9,169 bases of DNA from contig CAMOEE010000096.1 of NCBI GenBank assembly GCA_946611835.1, forward strand, positions 1 to 9,169. Direction: 5' to 3'. Made by a program: the position numbers and the translations under genes. The stretch comes from an uncultured Treponema sp. GTDB taxonomy: Bacteria > Spirochaetota > Spirochaetia > Treponematales > Treponemataceae. The notes beneath the pieces were generated by a model. It searched no databases, had not been told where the DNA came from, and was given only the letters and a program-made list of their open reading frames with translations. Of this stretch, positions 1 through 6,605 are shown piece by piece. Numbering within the stretch: position 1 is the first letter of the stretch; each line of letters begins with the position of its first letter.

Positions 1-137
1 GGTGAAATTTCAACTGTTTTTATTGCATCCGGATTTTCGAGGCTGTTTTTTGCCCAGTCAGCGAATTCATCGATTCCAATCTGATTTGTCTCGATTGTGT
101 GCCATGCCCGGTCGAGGTGGACAGGCCGGCTTTCCCT
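1..137 (-). pseudogene. Truncated remnant resembling GH51 alpha-L-arabinofuranosidase
   Basis: The minus strand holds an open frame of 45 codons that continues past the left edge. It reads RESRPVHLDRAW, then HTIETNQIGIDEFADWAK, then NSLENPDAIKTVEIS. The pattern RP-x-x-LD-x-AW-x-x-x-ETNQ-x-G-x-DEF matches, from memory, the conserved core of GH51 arabinofuranosidases, enzymes that release L-arabinofuranose from plant polysaccharides. The frame is closed by a TAA at 147-149 just upstream and has no ATG, GTG or TTG start, so the gene lacks its 5' part. The expected catalytic-domain continuation (a motif like MMAVNLGTRG) does not follow; the sequence instead resembles the C-terminal beta-sandwich region, which suggests an internal deletion too. 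The family call is recognition of a short motif. It could also be a fragment of another hydrolase family. Confidence 0.5.
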
Positions 138-149
138 AAATACATTTTA

Positions 150-169
150 TAGAAAAACTTGACTTTCTA
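150..169. promoter_or_regulatory. Inverted repeat over the -35 box, possible operator
   Basis: TAGAAA at 150-155 and TTTCTA at 164-169 form a 6-bp inverted repeat with an 8-bp spacer. The right half overlaps the -35 hexamer of the promoter for the sensing operon. A repressor or the operon's own AraC-type regulator could bind here. The arms are short and A/T-rich, so chance occurrence is quite possible. Confidence 0.3.
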
Positions 170-187
170 AAATTTCACTCATAAAAT
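159..187 (+). promoter_or_regulatory. Sigma70-type promoter of the sensing operon
   Basis: TTGACT at 159-164 and TAAAAT at 182-187 are separated by exactly 17 bp, close to the sigma70 consensus. Transcription should begin near 193-195, only about 10 nt before the ATG at 205. This makes the upstream TTG at 187 an impossible start for that transcript, because it lies inside the -10 box. Confidence 0.65.
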
Positions 188-204
188 TGAATTCATATAA
201 AAAA

Positions 205-1245
205 ATGAAGTCAAAAATAAAATTCACGCTTGCGCTCTCTTTCTGCCTGCTTGCCATCATGGCCATGTCTCTTTTCTTTGCTTTTCTATTTTTGAGTTTT
301 AAAGGAAAGTCTTCCGAAAAAACGCAGGAGCGCATTATTCTGGGATTTTCACAGATTGGCTCGGAAAGTGCATGGAGGACACGGAACACACAGTCGATTT
401 TTGAGGCGGCTGAGGCCAACGGTATCCAGATTCTTTTTGACGATGCCCAGCAGAAGCAGGAAAATCAGCTTAAGGCAATCCGCTCTTTTATCATTTATCA
501 GGTTGATGTCATTGCCTTTGTTCCGATTGTCGAGAGTGGCTGGGATAATGTCCTTCGAGAGGCGAAAAGTGCCGGAATTCCCGTAATCATCGTTGACAGG
601 CAGATTAATGCCGACAGGTCACTTTATGCTGGATTTTTGGGAGAGAATGCCTTTGAAGAAGGCGAGAAGGCTGCGAAATTTTTGCTGGAAAAATGTGCTG
701 ACGAAGAAGGCTCCGTCAATATCCTTGAGATTTCTGGAACGGAGAATTCCTCGGTAGTGAAGGGACGGACCAACGGATTTCGGGAGATTCTGAAAGCAAA
801 CAAGAAATTCAGCATCATTCATTCTGAGAGCGGGGACTTTTTGCGTTCACGAGGGAAAGAAATAGCTGAGAACCTGATTCAGCAGTCGAGGGATTCAGGC
901 AATTTCAAAAATGACATTCTTTATTATGACGGAAAGCCCATAGACGCAATCTATTCCCACAATGACTCCATGACCCTGGGGCTTCTTGATTCTTTTGCAA
1001 ATTACGGAATCAATCCTGCCGGGACAATCATCATCAGCATTGACGCGGAACAAAAATCAATTGATGCCTTGGTCGCAGGAAAACTGAACTGTGTGGTCGA
1101 GTGTAACCCTAATCTTGGGGAAATGCTTATGAATCTTGTAAAACAGGTGGCCAAGGGCAAGCATATTCCTCGAATCACTTATAATGAAGAAAAAGTTTTT
1201 ACAGAGAACGATGATTTTTCAAAATACGAGCTGCGGGGATACTAA
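205..1245 (+). CDS. Membrane-tethered YtfQ-like sugar-binding protein
   Basis: This 346-residue protein has the periplasmic-binding-protein fold (Peripla_BP_4 type). It closely resembles YtfQ, the galactofuranose-binding protein of the E. coli YtfQRT-YjfF transporter. Visible family motifs are GFSQIGSESAWR (47-58), DAQQKQENQ (79-87), the IPVIIVDR strand (124-131), a SHND motif in the second lobe, and LNCVVECNP plus an FTENDD tail near the C terminus. Residues about 7-32 form one long hydrophobic segment after a lysine-rich start. There is no lipobox (the only Cys has Phe before it) and no clear signal-peptidase site, so it is probably an uncleaved anchor holding the binding domain outside the membrane. 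The ATG at 205 is preferred over the TTG at 187 because the promoter -10 box covers the TTG. No Shine-Dalgarno site is visible. The next gene starts directly after the stop. Without transporter genes alongside, a role as ligand receptor for the kinase is inferred. The ligand is probably a furanose or another monosaccharide. Confidence 0.85.
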   Translation: MKSKIKFTLALSFCLLAIMAMSLFFAFLFLSFKGKSSEKTQERIILGFSQIGSESAWRTRNTQSIFEAAEANGIQILFDDAQQKQENQLKAIRSFIIYQVDVIAFVPIVESGWDNVLREAKSAGIPVIIVDRQINADRSLYAGFLGENAFEEGEKAAKFLLEKCADEEGSVNILEISGTENSSVVKGRTNGFREILKANKKFSIIHSESGDFLRSRGKEIAENLIQQSRDSGNFKNDILYYDGKPIDAIYSHNDSMTLGLLDSFANYGINPAGTIIISIDAEQKSIDALVAGKLNCVVECNPNLGEMLMNLVKQVAKGKHIPRITYNEEKVFTENDDFSKYELRGY

Positions 1246-2541
1246 GTGAAAAACACCAGTCTCAAAAAAGCCATCAATAAAACTTATATCGTCCTGCTTT
1301 CAATTACGCTGATTTCTTCTGTATTTGCCATCGTCCTTTCGCAAGTCCAGATGCAGAGCTACAACAAGATTATTTCAAATGTAAGCAGTGCAAACCGAAT
1401 CAACAGTATTGCCAAAAATGACATCCCGGAAGAGCTGTGGAACATAATCTGCGGCAAAAAAGAAATTTCGGACGGTCGTCAATACGAGCTGATGAATAAA
1501 ATCACTTTCGGGCTTGAAGAAATGATCAAAAACACAAAAAGCGTCGAAAGCCGTGACAAGCTGGAACTGGCCACCCGAGCCAGCGCAACGCTTCTGAGGA
1601 ACATACACAACCTTATGACCCAGATGGGATTCGGAAGTTCCGTGAGCGAAAACGAGGCCGCCCTTGATGAAATCCGCACTATAGCCGGGCTTTTTTCGGA
1701 CATCATGCATGATTTTATCGTCGTTGAGAGCGAGTCTGCTTATGAGACCAACCGCACAATCAAAAATGCCTCAATCGTCTTTGCCGTCTTTCAGTTTCTC
1801 TTTACTGTCATTGCGCTTTTGATTTCGGCAAAAAGTTTCCTTACGGTTTCGGGAGCAATCCTTGAGGAGCAGAAAAATTTCCAGAAAGCGGAGATGAAAG
1901 CCTTGCAGGCACAGATTACGCCACACTTTCTCTACAATACTTTTGACACGATTGTCTGGCTTGCCGAAGAGGAAAAGACTGATGAGGTCGTTAGGATTAC
2001 AAAGGCTTTCTCTGACTTCCTTCGGATTTCCTTAAGCCGCGGGCACGAATGGATTACAATCGGTCAGGAGCTTGACCACATCAAAAATTACCTGACGATT
2101 CAAAAAATCCGTTATGCTGACATACTGAATTACAAAATTGAGGCCGACGAGTTTCTTCTGAATCAAAAGATGATTAAGCTTGTCCTGCAGCCGCTGGTGG
2201 AGAACGCAATCTATCACGGAATCAAGAACAAGCGGGGGCGGGGAGAGCTTTCGGTGAGCGTAAAATATGCAGACGAGGGGCGGAAAAAAATCCGTTTTTC
2301 GGTAAAGGATAATGGAGCGGGCTTTACGCCTGAGAGACTTGCGGAAGTGAGGCTGGAGCTTGCCCTTACGATTTCTGAAAAACTGAATTCTGTTTACGGT
2401 CTTTACAATGTGAATAAAAAACTAAAGCTCTACTATGGAGAAGAGACGGAAGGCCTTGTGATTGAGTCAGAGGCGGGCAGGGGCAGCGAGATTTCTTTTG
2501 TGGTGCCCTGTGATTTTGAAGCAGGAGGCGAAAATGTATAG
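1246..2541 (+). CDS. YesM/LytS-type sensor histidine kinase
   Basis: The 431-residue protein has a membrane segment at about 13-34, an extracytoplasmic region of about 140 residues with mainly helical character, a second membrane segment at about 177-197, and a cytoplasmic kinase. The His_kinase motif QITPHFLYNT carries the phospho-acceptor His227. The ATP-binding domain shows the N box LVENAIYHG (Asn320) and the G1 box DNGAGF (355-360). Only about 30 residues separate the second membrane segment from the His motif, so there is no room for a usual HAMP domain, and no Cache-like sensor is evident. The GTG start abuts the TAA of the binding-protein gene, with GGGGA at 1235-1239 as ribosome binding site. 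It should autophosphorylate and pass phosphate to the AraC-type regulator encoded next. Its compact outer domain probably reads the state of the tethered sugar-binding protein, as LytS does with XylFII in Clostridium beijerinckii; that partnership is inferred here. Confidence 0.9.
   Translation: MKNTSLKKAINKTYIVLLSITLISSVFAIVLSQVQMQSYNKIISNVSSANRINSIAKNDIPEELWNIICGKKEISDGRQYELMNKITFGLEEMIKNTKSVESRDKLELATRASATLLRNIHNLMTQMGFGSSVSENEAALDEIRTIAGLFSDIMHDFIVVESESAYETNRTIKNASIVFAVFQFLFTVIALLISAKSFLTVSGAILEEQKNFQKAEMKALQAQITPHFLYNTFDTIVWLAEEEKTDEVVRITKAFSDFLRISLSRGHEWITIGQELDHIKNYLTIQKIRYADILNYKIEADEFLLNQKMIKLVLQPLVENAIYHGIKNKRGRGELSVSVKYADEGRKKIRFSVKDNGAGFTPERLAEVRLELALTISEKLNSVYGLYNVNKKLKLYYGEETEGLVIESEAGRGSEISFVVPCDFEAGGENV
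2523..2528 (+). promoter_or_regulatory. Strong RBS that fixes the regulator start
   Basis: AGGAGG lies 5 nt before the ATG at 2534, inside the end of the kinase gene. It supports 2534 rather than an in-frame upstream ATG at 2462, which would add 24 residues of non-homologous sequence before the receiver domain and overlap the kinase gene by 80 bp. Confidence 0.8.
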
Positions 2542-4132
2542 CGTATTTGTTGTTGATGACGAGCCGATTGTTCTCGAAGGTATCCGCTCCAAGATTGACT
2601 GGGAAAGCTCGGGCTTTACATTTGCCGGTGAGGCCACTGACGGTGAGATTGCCCTTTCCATGCTGCATGAGGTCAAGCCGGACATCCTGATTACTGACAT
2701 AAAAATGCCCTTTATGGACGGACTCCAGCTTTCTGCGGCCATCAAAAAAATCCAGCCCTGGATAAAAATCATCATTCTTTCAGGGCATGACGAGTTTGAC
2801 TATGCGAAGAGGGCGATTTCAATCGGGATTGAGGACTATCTTTTAAAGCCCTTCACGCCCGACGAGCTTCTAAAAAGCCTTCAGAAAACGGCGCTACAGA
2901 TTGACCGGGAGAGAAAGCAGCTTTCGGACATTTCCCGACTCAAAGAGGAGCTGAAATCGACAGAGACTCTCAAAAAAAAGGAATTTTTGAACAATCTTGT
3001 GCACGGTGCCGAGAACATGAGCGATGCCATGCAAAAATCACAGGAGCTTGGGCTGAATCTTATTTCCCGCTTTTACAAGGTTTTACTGAGCCGGATTAAA
3101 AGCTCCAGCGGCAACATTCAGAATCAGGAAGAAGCATGTTCGATTTTAAACTCCTATTCCGCTGGATGGGAAAGTGCGGAATGTTTTTTCCACCATTCGA
3201 ACATTCTGGTCTGCATTTTTAAGGGCAGTGACAGGGAGGAGCTTGACGAGAGCGTTTTCCATGCGGCTGAGACAATCGCCCATATTGCGACAAAAAACGA
3301 GGACTGCATGGTTCTTACGGCAATCGGAAAGACCGTCGAGCACCTTTCTGAGCTGAATGTATCTTACGAGGACGCAAAGCAGATTCTTTCTCTTGGTGGG
3401 GAAAGCGGGAAAAACCGTATCATAAGTTCGGACGATTTGGGCTCAAGGCTCGATTCTGATTCTGAGTCCGGGATTCTTGATTTAAAGGAAAATGACCCTC
3501 TGGTAGACAGGCTAAAATATGCTGGCAAAAACGACATCTCGGCTATTATCGATGAGTCGATGGAGCTTATCAGGAATAATCCGGGCCAGTTCAGCGTTTT
3601 TGCATCTTATCTTCTTGTTGACCTGATTTTTGCGGTCTCCAAGCTGGTCGAAAAACTGGGCGGGGACATAAAAAAACTGAAGCCGGAAATCCTGCAGAGA
3701 AAATTCATTGATGATGCGGTTCAGGATGAAAAGGGCTTCAGACAGAAAATCGCTCAGGTGCTTTCCTTTGCCCTGGAATACCGTGACTCAAAAATGACTG
3801 GAAAGTACGGGGATGTGATTTTAAAGGCCAAGCGCTACATCGAGGAGCATTACGCCGACCAGAACACTACGCTCACCACGGTGGCTGAGGCCGTCGCATT
3901 GAGCCCCAATCATTTCAGCACGATTTTCTCTCAGGAATGCAAGACGACATTCATTGAGTATCTCACGGCTGTGCGGCTTGAGAATGCAAAACGCCTGATG
4001 CGGGAAACTGACATGAAGGGCTATGACATCGCCTATGAGTGCGGTTTTTCCGATCCCCATTATTTCAGCTATATTTTTAAGAAGAACACAGGCTTTTCCC
4101 CCAGGGAGTATAAGCTGCAGGCGGGGGAGTAA
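2534..4132 (+). CDS. YesN-type response regulator, AraC family
   Basis: The 532-residue protein begins with a receiver domain (1 to about 120). It has the acidic pocket Asp8-Asp9, phospho-acceptor Asp55 in LITDIKMP, Ser83 and Lys105 in LLKPF. A middle region (about 125-420) is typical of YesN proteins and holds the pattern AIGKTVEHLSELNVSYEDAKQ, suggestive of a degenerate GGDEF-like fold. The C-terminal AraC domain (424-532) has two helix-turn-helix units, near 447-467 (TTVAEAVALSPNHFS) and 496-518 (DIAYECGFSDPHYFSYIF), and the signature GFSPREYK. It overlaps the kinase gene by 8 bp, so translation is coupled. It is the expected phosphorylation partner of the kinase and would activate sugar-use genes. 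The targets are not visible here; the arabinofuranosidase-like remnant beside the operon may be a leftover of them. An intrinsic terminator follows the stop. Confidence 0.92.
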   Translation: MYSVFVVDDEPIVLEGIRSKIDWESSGFTFAGEATDGEIALSMLHEVKPDILITDIKMPFMDGLQLSAAIKKIQPWIKIIILSGHDEFDYAKRAISIGIEDYLLKPFTPDELLKSLQKTALQIDRERKQLSDISRLKEELKSTETLKKKEFLNNLVHGAENMSDAMQKSQELGLNLISRFYKVLLSRIKSSSGNIQNQEEACSILNSYSAGWESAECFFHHSNILVCIFKGSDREELDESVFHAAETIAHIATKNEDCMVLTAIGKTVEHLSELNVSYEDAKQILSLGGESGKNRIISSDDLGSRLDSDSESGILDLKENDPLVDRLKYAGKNDISAIIDESMELIRNNPGQFSVFASYLLVDLIFAVSKLVEKLGGDIKKLKPEILQRKFIDDAVQDEKGFRQKIAQVLSFALEYRDSKMTGKYGDVILKAKRYIEEHYADQNTTLTTVAEAVALSPNHFSTIFSQECKTTFIEYLTAVRLENAKRLMRETDMKGYDIAYECGFSDPHYFSYIFKKNTGFSPREYKLQAGE

Positions 4133-4151
4133 TCAGGGCAGACGGAGGGAA

Positions 4152-4191
4152 GACAGAGGGCAGACTTGGGTACTCTCTGTCCTTTTTTTTT
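4152..4191 (+). terminator. Rho-independent terminator of the sensing operon
   Basis: GACAGAGGG (4152-4160) pairs with CTCTCTGTC (4173-4181) in a 9-bp stem with one G-T pair and a 12-nt loop, followed by C and nine T residues (4183-4191). It lies 19 bp after the regulator stop. The 9-mer AGGGCAGAC occurs twice around the left arm (4135-4143 and 4157-4165). On the minus strand no U-run follows the stem, so it should not terminate the opposing operon. Confidence 0.85.
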
Positions 4192-4193
4192 GC

Positions 4194-4532
4194 CTACTTT
4201 CCTTTTACGGAAATATCCTTGTATGAGTATATGATGATTTTCCCCTGAGCGCCCGTTGGCTTGTCGCTTAAGCCTGCTTCTTCCATTTCGCCGTTCAGCT
4301 CCAGGTAGTGCCCTTGCGCGTCCAGCACTTCCTTGAGAGTTATTTTTGCATCAGGAGCGACTTCCATGGCAAGGATTTTTCCATCATCGGTCTTGAATGC
4401 GGCTGTGGCAAAGGGGGCATTTCCGTAGTAGTTGATATGGCCCTTCACCGAGACCATCTTGTTCCTTGCCATAGACATGAAAGTAAAGCTCATGCCCATA
4501 AAAGCCAGAAAGACAATAACAGATTTCTTCAT
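4194..4532 (-). CDS. Small exported protein of unknown function
   Basis: This 112-residue protein starts with MKK and a hydrophobic stretch (about 4-19) followed by a plausible signal-peptidase I site after SMA (residue 22), which leaves a mature protein of about 90 residues. The mature part alternates beta-like stretches: MVSVKGHINYYG, ATAAFKTDDGKILAMEVAP, GHYLELNGEMEEAG and KIIIYSYKDISVKG. This layout suggests a small OB-fold or similar beta-barrel, of the kind found in short periplasmic proteins that begin with a VKG-x-I-x-YYGNAPF motif. No Cys is present, so it is not a lipoprotein and has no disulfide. AAGGAG lies 8 nt before the ATG. It sits 23 bp downstream of the protease-like lipoprotein gene and is very probably co-transcribed with it. 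I do not recognise a function. Its stop lies beside the converging terminator. Confidence 0.75.
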   Translation of the reverse strand: MKKSVIVFLAFMGMSFTFMSMARNKMVSVKGHINYYGNAPFATAAFKTDDGKILAMEVAPDAKITLKEVLDAQGHYLELNGEMEEAGLSDKPTGAQGKIIIYSYKDISVKGK

Positions 4533-4555
4533 TTTAATGTCTCCTTTTGGGAAGT

Positions 4556-6472
4556 CTATTCAATAATCAGGTAGCTTTTGAGAGTGCTCGCTGTTGCATT
4601 AGATCCGAAAGTAATGGTGATAGATGTTGCCCCGGAGTTGACAGTACCGATTTTATTGAATTCAAAACCGTAAGGTCGAATTCCTCCTGTAGAGTACTGA
4701 TTGTAGTGCAAAAAATATGGTCCTGTCATGCCGGGTCTTGTAACAGGATCTCCTTCAGAGTTTGTTACGGTTTTGGAAACTCCGTAGTCCTCAAGATTAT
4801 AGAGGTCCACTTCTGTAAGGGGGTAGCCGTAAGTTTTATCTGTGCAGTAGAGTGAATCGGTAGAAGTGAGTTCTACCTTTTTTCTAAAGCCTGCGTTATC
4901 TTTGCTGACAATGCAGGCCCAGACAAAGTCTTTTAAAAGCGATTCTATAGAGACGGTCTTTCTACTTGTGGCTTTAATTCCGTTCAGCACGGCAGGGAAG
5001 TATTCTCCTTCTGTATTGTTTACGATGTTGTACATAAGTGCGGCTCCTCCGTAAGTACGGGCAAGCCATGCTCCGAAAGCATAGTTTGTCGCATAGGAGA
5101 CGGAAACATATTTACCGCTTTCATCAGTTCGATATTCTATACCAGACAGAAAATAATAAGCGTTGAAAGTCGGAAGACGCCATGCAAAAGGAGTATTATC
5201 ATTTGTAAACTCGCTGTAGTGGCTTTTTGTATATTCCTTCATAAAGTCTTCGCCAACCATTGCCATCATTTCGTAGTAGGCAGAATCGGCCCTTATATAG
5301 CCTTTAGATGCATAGTGCTTCATTGTTTTTCTGCCCCAGGTGATAAGGTGCTGGTACTCATGCGTGATGATAGTCATTACATTAGTAACGGCAGAAACAC
5401 AGGTTGGAGCATCTATATAGAGATATTTTCCTTCGTTTGAATAGAAGGGGTAATCGCTTTCTGTAATAGTCTGCCCGGTCATGGTTTTTAAATCCTCAAG
5501 ATTGGGGTAGTAGTCTGTATTTCTAAAATATCCCAGAGTTTCGCATTGAATATCCTCACCATAGTCAGCTCCAATATCACAGACAACCAGATTAACTTTT
5601 GTACCGGTGTTGCTTAATTTCTCCATATTTTCCAGCGCAAAAGAATTGTAAGTCAGGCTGCTAACTGGTCCGGTCAGATAGAAAATCTGGTCAGATTCTT
5701 TTCCATAGAGATTTGTTTCCAGAGCGTAAACCTGGTCAAAGAAGGTTGCCATTTTTTCTGCCAGTGCAGTGTTGATTTGTTTTCCGCTTGCTTTCCCATT
5801 TGTCCAGCAGTCGTTTAAAACCCATACATTACAATAAGTTCCTGTTGCCCTCAGCGTAGCCGGCTGTCGTTCAAAGGTAGAAAGATTAACATCAGTGCCA
5901 ACCCAGATGTTTTTCTCTGTTTCGCCTACAACCAGTTTCAGCTGGCTGTTACTGCGGTCTATAGTTTGTGCTGTGGTCGCTGCCCTTGCCCCGCTGTCTC
6001 TGGGAGTACCAAAAGTCACGTTTGAATATTTTTCGTACAGTTTTGCAGAAGCACACTGGTAGCCTTCGTGCTCAAAGCTTTCTTCCTGGGCGACTCTGGC
6101 AGTGACTGTGTATAGTTCCATGTTAGTGGCAGTTCCTACTGCCTGTGAATTACTGCCTTCTATCAATGTGCCTGTCGGGTTTGTCTTTGCAAGGTAGACG
6201 GTTTTCCCGCCTAAATCGCCTGTGACGGTCAGCCTTTTTGTTGTTGGGTCAACGGTGATGGCTTCTCCGCTGCTATAGGCGACAGTCTTTGTTTCGGTGG
6301 GGGTTATAATGTCGTAATATGGATTTTCTGTCTGATTGTTAGAATTGGATTTTAATGTGTCAAAGAAATCTGAGCAGCCGCTTAAAGACAGAATTATTCC
6401 TGCTATAAAAATGGATAAAGTTATCTCGAAAAAGTGAAGTTTTTCGAGATTCCCTAAAGAAAATCTTTTCAT
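4556..6472 (-). CDS. M30 (hyicolysin-like) zinc metalloprotease lipoprotein
   Basis: The 638-residue protein carries a lipoprotein signal ending in LSLSGC, with lipidated Cys33, so it is anchored in the envelope. After a Ser/Asn-rich linker comes a beta-rich N-terminal region (TVDPTTKRLTVTGDLGGKTVYLAKTNPT, split here as about 75-105). The protease core has the zinc motif THEYQHLITW (His371, Glu372, His375). A downstream YYEMMAMVGED gives Glu401 as likely third zinc ligand, the spacing seen in the M30 family. The C terminus (about 590-638) looks like a beta-sandwich. The ATG at 6472 is preferred over the in-frame TTG at 6487 because GAGAGG at 6478-6483 fits it. The gene looks somewhat more AT-rich than ribBA. 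The signal peptide holds an unusual palindromic segment, entered separately. Substrate is unknown. M30 members are secreted or surface peptidases, so protein digestion outside the cell is likely. Confidence 0.8.
   Translation of the reverse strand: MKRFSLGNLEKLHFFEITLSIFIAGIILSLSGCSDFFDTLKSNSNNQTENPYYDIITPTETKTVAYSSGEAITVDPTTKRLTVTGDLGGKTVYLAKTNPTGTLIEGSNSQAVGTATNMELYTVTARVAQEESFEHEGYQCASAKLYEKYSNVTFGTPRDSGARAATTAQTIDRSNSQLKLVVGETEKNIWVGTDVNLSTFERQPATLRATGTYCNVWVLNDCWTNGKASGKQINTALAEKMATFFDQVYALETNLYGKESDQIFYLTGPVSSLTYNSFALENMEKLSNTGTKVNLVVCDIGADYGEDIQCETLGYFRNTDYYPNLEDLKTMTGQTITESDYPFYSNEGKYLYIDAPTCVSAVTNVMTIITHEYQHLITWGRKTMKHYASKGYIRADSAYYEMMAMVGEDFMKEYTKSHYSEFTNDNTPFAWRLPTFNAYYFLSGIEYRTDESGKYVSVSYATNYAFGAWLARTYGGAALMYNIVNNTEGEYFPAVLNGIKATSRKTVSIESLLKDFVWACIVSKDNAGFRKKVELTSTDSLYCTDKTYGYPLTEVDLYNLEDYGVSKTVTNSEGDPVTRPGMTGPYFLHYNQYSTGGIRPYGFEFNKIGTVNSGATSITITFGSNATASTLKSYLIIE
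6416..6459. repeat. 39-bp in-frame palindromic insertion in a signal peptide
   Basis: ATCTCGAAAAA (6423-6433) and TTTTTCGAGAT (6440-6450) form a perfect 11-bp inverted repeat with a 6-nt loop. The element is bounded by a 5-bp direct repeat TAAAG at 6416-6420 and 6455-6459, whose copies are exactly 39 bp apart. It encodes 13 residues, GNLEKLHFFEITL, which place charged Glu and Lys inside the signal peptide. Deleting one 39-bp unit gives MKRFSL joined to SIFIAGIILSLSGC, a textbook lipoprotein signal. This fits a miniature palindromic element with target duplication. It could also act as an mRNA hairpin near the start codon. No second copy is seen in the window. Confidence 0.6.
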
Positions 6473-6501
6473 AGTCGAACCTCTCAAAGATTGATGCCTT
6501 A

Positions 6502-6531
6502 ATTTTATCCTATAAGTGCCATATTTTACTA
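6502..6531 (-). promoter_or_regulatory. Weak candidate promoter of the protease operon
   Basis: On the minus strand TAAAAT (6502-6507) is a good -10 box about 30 nt before the ATG at 6472. The best -35 match at an 18-bp spacing is only TAGTAA (6526-6531). The operon must start in this 133-bp divergent gap or nearby, but the match is poor. Confidence 0.3.
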
Positions 6532-6553
6532 GCAGCAGTCACAGGTTTTAAGC

Positions 6554-6580
6554 ATTCTCCGGCTCGATTGACGATTCTCC
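6554..6580. repeat. Paired ATTCTCC direct repeats before ribBA
   Basis: ATTCTCC occurs at 6554-6560 and 6574-6580. The copies are 20 bp apart, two helical turns, and lie on either side of the candidate -35 box of ribBA. They could be operator half-sites for a regulator of riboflavin genes or of the divergent operon. Seven-base repeats can also arise by chance. Confidence 0.3.
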
Positions 6581-6596
6581 CTTGATATGTTACCTT
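6568..6596 (+). promoter_or_regulatory. Candidate ribBA promoter, near-leaderless
   Basis: TTGACG (6568-6573) and TACCTT (6591-6596) are 17 bp apart. Transcription would start around 6603, almost at the ribBA ATG (6606). This agrees with the absence of any Shine-Dalgarno sequence before that ATG. The -10 match is mediocre. Confidence 0.4.
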
Positions 6597-6605
6597 TAGC
6601 TTACT

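Noticed and set aside
187..204. TTG start adding six residues to the sugar-binding protein
   Set aside because: The TTG lies in the -10 box of the best promoter, and neither start has a Shine-Dalgarno site. The ATG at 205 is more plausible.
229..252. Lipobox in the sugar-binding protein (LSFC)
   Set aside because: Phe before the Cys does not fit the lipobox, and the hydrophobic stretch continues well beyond the Cys.
2462..2533. Longer response regulator starting at 2462
   Set aside because: The extra 24 residues precede a complete receiver domain and overlap the kinase gene. The AGGAGG site points to 2534.
4308..4855. Plus-strand frames of 88 and 102 codons opposite the exported protein and the lipoprotein
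   Set aside because: They are antisense to better-supported genes and have no domain-like sequence.
6473..6487. TTG start adding five residues to the protease lipoprotein
   Set aside because: The TTG overlaps the GAGAGG ribosome site that serves the ATG at 6472.
6473..6605. FMN riboswitch before ribBA
   Set aside because: The gap is short and lacks the conserved RFN stem-loop sequences. Only short repeats and weak promoter boxes are seen.
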